Assembly (NCBI RefSeq): GCF_040409805.1 | Contig: NZ_CP099572.1 | Span: forward strand, 62,001 to 126,000 | Source: Polynucleobacter sp. MWH-UH23A | Lineage (GTDB): Bacteria; Pseudomonadota; Gammaproteobacteria; Burkholderiales; Burkholderiaceae | Direction: 5' to 3' | Length of the DNA: 64,000 bases | Part shown: piece after piece, positions 59,202 to 64,000 of the stretch | Layout of the letters: every line of letters starts with the position of its first letter | Position numbering within the stretch: the stretch's first letter is position 1 | Position numbers and translations under genes: made by a program | The notes under the pieces: model-generated | What the model saw: the letters and a program-made list of their open reading frames with translations, nothing else | Told to the model about the DNA's origin: nothing | Database searches by the model: none

Positions 59202-59975
59202 ATGAAACGAATTCTGCAAACTATGAAGGGCATCTTCCAAGCTGCTGCATTAGTTGGTGCCCTTGGTTTAAGTGTGAATGTCAGTGCTAACGAAGGGGGT
59301 TTTCCGCTGGATACGGCACCTAATCGCGTAAGCAGTAATGCGTCATTGCAAAATGGTGCAAAGTTGTTTGTGAACTATTGCTTGAGCTGTCATGCAGCTT
59401 CTAGCATGCGTTACAACCGTTTGCGCGACATTGGCTTAACAGATCAACAGATCAAAGATAACCTCATCTTGAACGATGCCAAGGTCGGCGATTTGATGAC
59501 TATCTCAATGACTCCGAAAGAGGGCAAGGCATTCTTTGGAAAAAATCCTCCAGATTTATCTGTAGAGGCTCGTGCACGTGGAACTGATTGGCTTTATACC
59601 TATCTGCGTACTTTCTACAAAGATGACACTACTCAGACAGGCTGGAATAATTTGGTCTACCCAAGTGTAGGTATGCCTCATGTTTTATGGCAACTTCAGG
59701 GTGAACGCGCTGCTAAGTTTGAAGAGCGTAAAGATCCACATGACGAAAGCAAGATGGAAAAAGTTTTTGTTGGTTTTGAGCAGTTAACGCCAGGCACCAT
59801 GAAGCCACAAGAATATGATGACAATATTGCCGATCTAGTGGCGTTTATGTCATGGATGGCCGAGCCAGTTCAACTTGAGCGTAAGCGTCTTGGCGTTGTT
59901 GTGCTGATATTCTTAGCCATCTTCACATTGTTGGCTTGGCGTCTAAATAAGGCTTATTGGAAAGACGTTCATTGA
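59202..59975 (+). CDS. petC: Cytochrome c1 of the bc1 complex
   Basis: Cytochrome c1 takes electrons from the Rieske centre and passes them to periplasmic cytochrome c. The 257-residue product has a signal peptide (about 1-29, ending VSA), the heme motif CLSCH (60-64), KNPPDLSVEARARG, the likely Met ligand in YPSVGMPHVLWQ, and a C-terminal membrane anchor (LGVVVLIFLAIFTLLAW). Length is normal. It is the last gene of the pet operon, and a long hairpin follows. Confidence 0.96.
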   Translation: MKRILQTMKGIFQAAALVGALGLSVNVSANEGGFPLDTAPNRVSSNASLQNGAKLFVNYCLSCHAASSMRYNRLRDIGLTDQQIKDNLILNDAKVGDLMTISMTPKEGKAFFGKNPPDLSVEARARGTDWLYTYLRTFYKDDTTQTGWNNLVYPSVGMPHVLWQLQGERAAKFEERKDPHDESKMEKVFVGFEQLTPGTMKPQEYDDNIADLVAFMSWMAEPVQLERKRLGVVVLIFLAIFTLLAWRLNKAYWKDVH

Positions 59976-59977
59976 TA

Positions 59978-60003
59978 ATTGAGGTCCGTATGGGCCTCAA
60001 TTA
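59978..60003 (+). terminator. 11-pair hairpin after petC
   Basis: AATTGAGGTCC (59978-59988) pairs with GGGCCTCAATT (59993-60003), including one G-T pair, around a GTAT loop. No T-run follows, so it may stabilise the petABC message or reduce read-through into sspA rather than act as a classic terminator. Confidence 0.55.
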
Positions 60004-60058
60004 AATAGTGATCAAGTTTTTTTGTCGTATAGAAGTAGAAATTTAAGGAAATAAATTT

Positions 60059-60670
60059 ATGATGGTGTTGTACTCGGGTACAAATTGCCCATTCTCGCAA
60101 CGCTGCCGTTTGGTGCTTTTCGAAAAAGGCATGGATTTTGAAATCCGCGATGTTGATTTATTCAATAAGCCAGAAGATATCTCAGTAATGAATCCTTACG
60201 GCCAAGTTCCCATCTTGGTTGAACGTGATTTAATTTTGTATGAGTCCAATATCATTAATGAATACATTGATGAGCGCTTTCCTCATCCACAATTGATGCC
60301 GCCTGATCCGGTTGCACGCGCACGCGCACGCTTATTTCTCTTTAACTTTGAAAAAGAGTTATTTGTGCACGTTGCTGCTTTGGAAAATGAAAAAGGTAAA
60401 GCTGCCGAGAAGACGCATGACAAGGCTCGTTTAGCCATTCGTGATCGTTTGACACAGCTAGCACCAATTTTCGTAAAAAATAAGTACATGCTTGGTGACG
60501 ATTTCTCAATGCTTGACGTGGCTATTGCTCCATTATTGTGGCGTCTTGAGCACTATGGAATTGACTTATCACGCAACGCCGCACCTCTTTTAAAGTATGC
60601 GGAGCGTATTTTCAGCAGGCCTGCTTACATTGAGGCATTAACTCCTTCCGAGAAGGTAATGCGTCGCTAA
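60059..60670 (+). CDS. sspA: Stringent starvation protein A (GST-fold)
   Basis: SspA is an RNA-polymerase-associated protein with a glutathione-transferase fold, involved in stress and virulence control. The 203-residue product has the N-terminal thioredoxin-like domain VLYSGTNCPFSQRCRLVLFEKGMDFEIRDVDL, the NPYGQVPILVERDLILYESNIINEYIDERFPHP block and a helical C-terminal domain with MLGDDFSMLDVAIAPLLWRL. sspB follows after 22 bases, the standard pair in beta- and gammaproteobacteria. The first or second of the two adjacent Met codons may start it. Confidence 0.95.
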   Translation: MMVLYSGTNCPFSQRCRLVLFEKGMDFEIRDVDLFNKPEDISVMNPYGQVPILVERDLILYESNIINEYIDERFPHPQLMPPDPVARARARLFLFNFEKELFVHVAALENEKGKAAEKTHDKARLAIRDRLTQLAPIFVKNKYMLGDDFSMLDVAIAPLLWRLEHYGIDLSRNAAPLLKYAERIFSRPAYIEALTPSEKVMRR

Positions 60671-60692
60671 AGACCCATTACCAGAAGTCAGA

Positions 60693-61094
60693 ATGTCTGA
60701 CATACCAAGTAACAAGCCCTACCTAATCCGTGCTCTACATCAGTGGTGCACGGATTTTGGTTTTACGCCCTTCATAGCGGTGTTTGTGGATGCTAGTGTT
60801 GAGGTGCCGCTAGAGTATGTCAAGAACCATGAGATTGTTCTTAATCTATCTCTAGAGGCTTGCCATCAGCTCCAAATTGAGAACGACTGGATTAGCTTCC
60901 AGGCGCGTTTTGGAGGCGTCCCAAGAAAAATTATGGTTCCAATTAGCCATGTTTTGGCGATATATGCCAGGGAAAATGGCCAAGGCATGTCCTTCCCACT
61001 TGAGCCCCCTAAAGATTTGCATCTGGCTGAAAATTCAGATCAGACTCAGGAAAAGCCAAAACCGGGAAAACCATCTTTAAGGATAGTGAAGTAG
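60693..61094 (+). CDS. sspB: ClpXP adaptor protein SspB
   Basis: SspB delivers ssrA-tagged proteins to the ClpXP protease. The 133-residue product has the substrate-binding domain (PYLIRALHQWCTDFGFTPFIAV, then ISFQARFGGVPRKIMVPISHVLAIYARENGQGM), a flexible charged linker, and the C-terminal ClpX-binding tail ending PSLRIVK, like the XB motif of other SspB proteins. Length is normal. It pairs with sspA, and tRNA-Thr follows after 17 bases. Confidence 0.95.
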   Translation: MSDIPSNKPYLIRALHQWCTDFGFTPFIAVFVDASVEVPLEYVKNHEIVLNLSLEACHQLQIENDWISFQARFGGVPRKIMVPISHVLAIYARENGQGMSFPLEPPKDLHLAENSDQTQEKPKPGKPSLRIVK

Positions 61095-61111
61095 GTTAAA
61101 ATATTAACATT

Positions 61112-61187
61112 GCCCCTTTAGCTCATCTGGTAGAGCAACTGATTTGTAATCAGTAGGTGGTCTGTTCGAGTCGGACAAGGGGCACCA
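61112..61187 (+). tRNA. tRNA-Thr (anticodon TGT)
   Basis: The 76-base gene folds as a full cloverleaf. The acceptor stem pairs GCCCCTT with AAGGGGC, the D arm GCTC with GAGC, the anticodon stem ACTGA with TCAGT around TTTGTAA (anticodon TGT, reading ACA), and the T arm GTCTG with CGGAC around TTCGAGT. The CCA end is encoded. A terminator follows. It borders a run of glycan-type genes, and tRNA 3' ends are common integration points, but no repeat of its 3' end was found in the window. Confidence 0.97.
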
Positions 61188-61196
61188 AATTTTTAT

Positions 61197-61223
61197 ATGC
61201 CTCACCTCTAGTGAGGCATTTTC
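61197..61223 (+). terminator. Terminator after tRNA-Thr
   Basis: A perfect 9-base stem (ATGCCTCAC 61197-61205, GTGAGGCAT 61211-61219) with a five-base loop is followed by a T-rich run. It lies between the tRNA and the methyltransferase gene. Confidence 0.9.
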
Positions 61224-61237
61224 CTTTTGGAGTCAGG

Positions 61238-61846
61238 ATGCTAACCCAAGATCTAGTTGCTCTTGAAGAGAATAAAAAAACATGCTCATGGTTTGGTGCG
61301 TATGGGATCGTTCCTCATTTGGCGCATATGGTCAAAGCGACCAATATCTTAGAAAATGGGGTCGCCTATGTTTATCATGCAGATTTTCTCTGCACCACCT
61401 TGCCTGGAATCCAGTATGTTGATGTTGATCCATATTTAGCTGATTATGACCCCGATGACATTTTTTCTAAAGATGTGCAGCAACTATTTGGTGAAATAAA
61501 CTCCCAGCAGGCAATGGAGAGATTATTTAAAGCTGTCTCATTTAATTTATTAAGATTTGATGGGCGCGCTAAATTAATGAAACAAAAATCTTGGGATGCG
61601 GCCAATAAATTCGTCGATGAATCATTGGATCTTGTATACATCGATGGTGATCACACCTATGATGGAGTAGTTAAAGACTTGGCAGCATGGTTCCCAAAGG
61701 TAAGAAAAGGCGGGGTAATTTGTGGGGATGATATTGGCTGGCCTGGAGTGAAACAGGCCGTTGATGAGTTCTTTATAAGAAATTATCAAATTATCTCAAA
61801 GAATGGTTTTGAAAATATGCCAGCTTTTTACTATGTAATTGAGTAA
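61238..61846 (+). CDS. Class I SAM-dependent methyltransferase (Methyltransf_24-like)
   Basis: From ATG 61238 the product is 202 residues. The open frame reaches back into the tRNA gene, so the start is placed at the ATG with GGAGTCAGG upstream. The C-terminal half has the class I methyltransferase pattern of this family: SLDLVYIDGDHTYDGVVKDLAAWFPKVRKGGVICGDDIGW in pieces (LVYIDGDHTYDG, KVRKGGVICGDDIG). The usual N-terminal SAM-binding glycine loop is not obvious. Such enzymes often methylate sugars in surface-glycan clusters, which fits the next two genes. The true substrate is unknown. Confidence 0.7.
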   Translation: MLTQDLVALEENKKTCSWFGAYGIVPHLAHMVKATNILENGVAYVYHADFLCTTLPGIQYVDVDPYLADYDPDDIFSKDVQQLFGEINSQQAMERLFKAVSFNLLRFDGRAKLMKQKSWDAANKFVDESLDLVYIDGDHTYDGVVKDLAAWFPKVRKGGVICGDDIGWPGVKQAVDEFFIRNYQIISKNGFENMPAFYYVIE

Positions 61847-61854
61847 TATTTTTT

Positions 61855-62532
61855 ATGACCCGCGGAATTCTCTCTATATATTGGGGTGACGAATCTAAGT
61901 TGCCTATTCAGCGCCTAAGAGCGTCAGTTAAAAAATTTCATCCTGAGCTCCCGCACGAAATTGTCAAAATTAATGCATCTCCAGAAGATATTTCTTCATT
62001 AAATCAAAAGGCAAAAATGTTTGATCTCTCTCCTTTCGGGGAGACATTGTTTTTAGATATTGATACGGTTGTCTTAGGGCGCTTAGATTTTGGTTTCAAA
62101 AAAGCACAACAGTTTGGCTTGGCGGTGTCGATTTGTGAGTCACCATGGGCTAGAAGATACCCTAAAATTTTTTCAGGCGACGAGATTGAATACAACACCG
62201 GAGTAATCTTCTTTAATAGGGATTCAAAAGTAGTTTTTGATTGCTGGAAAGAATTATCAACAACGATTGATTCCTCAATTCTTGCTGTAAATGAACAGGG
62301 TGTTGGCACAATGCCAGCAAACGATCAGGGCTCATTTGCTTTGGCAATTGAGCAAACTAGATTTAATCCATTTGTTTTGCCATTAAATTGGAATTTTAGA
62401 CCTCAGTGGTACCGAAGTTTTTTTGGCCCAATAAAAATTTGGCATGATTACTCTAATCCTCCGCTCTCCTTTAGCGAGCTCAACGCTTATTATTCAAACT
62501 CAGATTCAATAATTCAATATCACCAAGGCTAG
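61855..62532 (+). CDS. Nucleotide-diphospho-sugar transferase (GT-A fold, DxD)
   Basis: The 225-residue product has a GT-A glycosyltransferase pattern: an N-terminal ILSIYWGDESKLPIQRLRASVKKFHP, the DxD motif in TLFLDIDTVVLGRL (about residue 66), EYNTGVIFFNRDS, and the later NDQGSFALAIEQT and a terminal IWHDYSN. It resembles GT8-type and similar enzymes. It starts eight bases after the methyltransferase and is clearly AT-rich. The sugar and acceptor are unknown. Confidence 0.75.
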   Translation: MTRGILSIYWGDESKLPIQRLRASVKKFHPELPHEIVKINASPEDISSLNQKAKMFDLSPFGETLFLDIDTVVLGRLDFGFKKAQQFGLAVSICESPWARRYPKIFSGDEIEYNTGVIFFNRDSKVVFDCWKELSTTIDSSILAVNEQGVGTMPANDQGSFALAIEQTRFNPFVLPLNWNFRPQWYRSFFGPIKIWHDYSNPPLSFSELNAYYSNSDSIIQYHQG

Positions 62533-62542
62533 ATTTGTTTAC

Positions 62543-63439
62543 ATGAGAAATTTGCAAATCATTAGCACCCCAGACTCCCTCAACTCAGCACTAGAGACCT
62601 GGTTTATTCAAAATGATATTTTTGGTGGGGCATCTTACAGTTTCGGCTTCAACCCTAATATTGTTGGTGAATCTGCGGTGGTTTATCTAGAGCTTAATCA
62701 AATTAATGTTGACCTAATCCGCCATATTAAGTCGCTTGGCAATAATATAGTTCTCTATCATATGGGTGGGGAGCGGCTTGATAAAGACATTTCAGCATAT
62801 GCGGAGTGTGATCTTGTTATTCGTAACTACTATTTCCCTAGTATTATTAACGATTCTCATATTGGCAAAAAAATCTTGTGGGCACCAAATGGATTTAGAA
62901 CAGGCGTTGGCCCAAGGGATAAGAATTCTTTAAAAGTAGCCTCTCAGCGCCAGTCTTTATCTGCATTCCTTGGCTGGATCAATAATGCGGTCTCATATAA
63001 CAATGAGCGCGTAAGTTTTGCAGGCCCAGCAGCTGCTTGTGGTGAGAACTTATATGTAATGCCATCCAATGGATTTGCTGGTGGTTATAACGTAGGCCTG
63101 TATTCTGCAATTATGGAAGACAGCATTTTTGCCCCATGCCCTTCGGGTAACAATCCAGAAACAATTCGTCTTTACGATGCTTTGGAATTAGGATGCATCC
63201 CAATATCTCTACCACATGAATTTTTGTTCAGTAAAGATGCTTTAGCAATGTTTGGTGATGTTCCTTTTCCAATTCTTAGTTCATGGCATGAGTTACCGAA
63301 ATTTCTAGAAGAAATGAAATCAAAGTGCGTTTCCAATCCAAATCAAATCCTTGAACTTCAACATCGTTGTATTGATTGGTGGTCAAATTTTAAGATTGCT
63401 ATGCAGCAAAAGATTGCTGAAAGTATTCAGGCTCTTTAG
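62543..63439 (+). CDS. Exostosin-like glycosyltransferase-family protein
   Basis: The 298-residue product has an N-terminal domain with VVYLELNQINVDLIRHIKSLGNNIVLYHMGGE and a C-terminal domain with the exostosin-type signature IFAPCPSGNNPETIRLYDALELGCIPI. In that family this motif marks the donor site of GT-B enzymes. No signal peptide is seen. It lies ten bases after the GT-A gene and converges on the MFS transporter with a two-base gap. A glycan-building role alongside its neighbours is inferred. Confidence 0.7.
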   Translation: MRNLQIISTPDSLNSALETWFIQNDIFGGASYSFGFNPNIVGESAVVYLELNQINVDLIRHIKSLGNNIVLYHMGGERLDKDISAYAECDLVIRNYYFPSIINDSHIGKKILWAPNGFRTGVGPRDKNSLKVASQRQSLSAFLGWINNAVSYNNERVSFAGPAAACGENLYVMPSNGFAGGYNVGLYSAIMEDSIFAPCPSGNNPETIRLYDALELGCIPISLPHEFLFSKDALAMFGDVPFPILSSWHELPKFLEEMKSKCVSNPNQILELQHRCIDWWSNFKIAMQQKIAESIQAL

Positions 63440-63441
63440 TT

Positions 63442-64000
63442 TTACCTAAGAAGGCTGGTACATTTTGTTTCCGGTAAATAGTATGCTGCAATAGTTCCGG
63501 ATAAGCCAAGAAAAATCATTGGATACCAAAGTCCCGCAAGAGAGTTTTCGAAAAATTGGTTTAGCCAAGTAACAATCAAGGGAAGTAGACCTCCAATCCA
63601 GCCAGCAGCGAGGTTATGGGGAAGGGTTGCGGCACTATTTCGATTCCTTGCTGGAAATAATTCAGCCAATATGGCGGTTTGCGGCCCAACAACTAATGCA
63701 AGCATGCTAGATAAAAAGACGAGCACTATTGTTATGCTAATTAGTGAGAGCGATCTTTCATGTGCCAAGAAGTCATCCCCCAAAAAGACTAGCAACTGAA
63801 ATGCTGGATATAACAATATCACCCCCAGAGAAATGCCTGCAAGGATAACGGGTTTTCGCCCGACTTTATCGGACAGCCATCCTGCAAATACGGTAAGTGG
63901 GAGTAAGGCTATTGTAGAAATAATGCTGAGCTTATCGACTAAAGTTGAATCAAGTTTGATTGAAGTTTTGAGAAAGATTGCTGCATAGACTTGAACGCAA
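63442..64000 (-). CDS. MFS transporter, C-terminal part (metabolite:H+ symporter type; partial)
   Basis: The frame is open on the - strand from the window edge to the stop at 63442, so about 186 C-terminal residues are visible. Just inside the edge is the MFS loop signature AGWLSDKVGRKPVI, then hydrophobic helices and PQTAILAELFPARNRNSAATLPHNLAAGW, typical of the metabolite:H+ symporter branch (ShiA/ProP-like). It ends PMIFLGLSGTIAAYYLPETK. The internal GTG at 63822 is not the true start, since homologous sequence continues upstream of it. The substrate cannot be told from this part. Confidence 0.88.
   Translation of the reverse strand, partial: CVQVYAAIFLKTSIKLDSTLVDKLSIISTIALLPLTVFAGWLSDKVGRKPVILAGISLGVILLYPAFQLLVFLGDDFLAHERSLSLISITIVLVFLSSMLALVVGPQTAILAELFPARNRNSAATLPHNLAAGWIGGLLPLIVTWLNQFFENSLAGLWYPMIFLGLSGTIAAYYLPETKCTSLLR

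Noticed and set aside
61112..61187. tRNA-Thr as a proven integration site
   Set aside because: No copy of the tRNA 3' end and no integrase gene were found in the window, so an att site is not claimed as a feature.
61157..61237. Methyltransferase start inside tRNA-Thr
   Set aside because: The upstream part of the frame is tRNA and terminator sequence; the ATG at 61238 has a proper ribosome binding site.

Overview
The window is a low-to-moderate GC chromosome segment of a betaproteobacterium. Gene content and order (S10/spc/alpha ribosomal block, then cutA-dsbD-hemB-engB, a cytochrome c4, lysA-lptM, aroKB, a PBP1A, gltBD, mla, murA-his-tat, petABC-sspAB) fit the Burkholderiaceae and most closely Polynucleobacter. 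That genus assignment is an inference from synteny and composition; no 16S gene is present.

Layout. 1-9996: end of the S10 operon (rpsC end, rplP, rpmC, rpsQ), spc (rplN to rpmJ, with secY and infA) and alpha (rpsM, rpsK, rpsD, rpoA, rplQ), all on +, closed by a strong terminator. Two structured leaders interrupt the block, before rplN and before rpsD. 10021-14665: cutA-dsbD on +, hemB and engB on -, a di-heme cytochrome c4 on +. 14701-20066 (-): lptM-lysA, aroK-aroB and a reduced secretin / PilP-like pair, with cyaY on + between them. 20187-23337: PBP1A, then a RAYT-type transposase and its palindromic repeats. 23350-36811 (+): gltBD, a complete MlaFEDACB phospholipid transport set, an ABC-2 exporter, a BolA-like gene and murA. 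36854-47017: histidine genes hisGD, hisBHAFIE, then hinT and tatABC. Here hisC is inverted and a GT4-type glycosyltransferase sits beside it between hisD and hisB. 47014-50009: a Sel1-repeat protein and a major porin. 50045-57020 (-): mscL followed by three large TPR proteins with glycosyltransferase-like C-terminal domains, apparently one transcription unit. 57158-61094 (+): cytochrome bc1 genes, sspA, sspB. 61112-61187: tRNA-Thr(TGT), followed by an AT-rich run of a methyltransferase, a DxD glycosyltransferase and an exostosin-like protein, then a convergent MFS transporter cut by the window edge.

How it fits together. Most genes are housekeeping: translation, protein export (SecY, TatABC), envelope upkeep (PBP1A, MurA, MlaA-F, DsbD), histidine, lysine, shikimate and glutamate synthesis, and respiration (bc1, cytochrome c4). 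The Rieske protein carries a twin-arginine signal, so it is a likely client of the TatABC encoded here. The accessory parts are all of one kind, glycan or protein-glycosylation genes, placed at three separate points: the GT inside the his cluster, the TPR-GT triad behind mscL, and the cluster behind tRNA-Thr. These are the best candidates for something undescribed, especially the TPR-GT triad. No CRISPR array, toxin-antitoxin pair, phage or classical insertion sequence was seen. The only stretch over 300 bases without an obvious gene (19872-20186) holds one candidate 58-residue small ORF and the PBP1A promoter.
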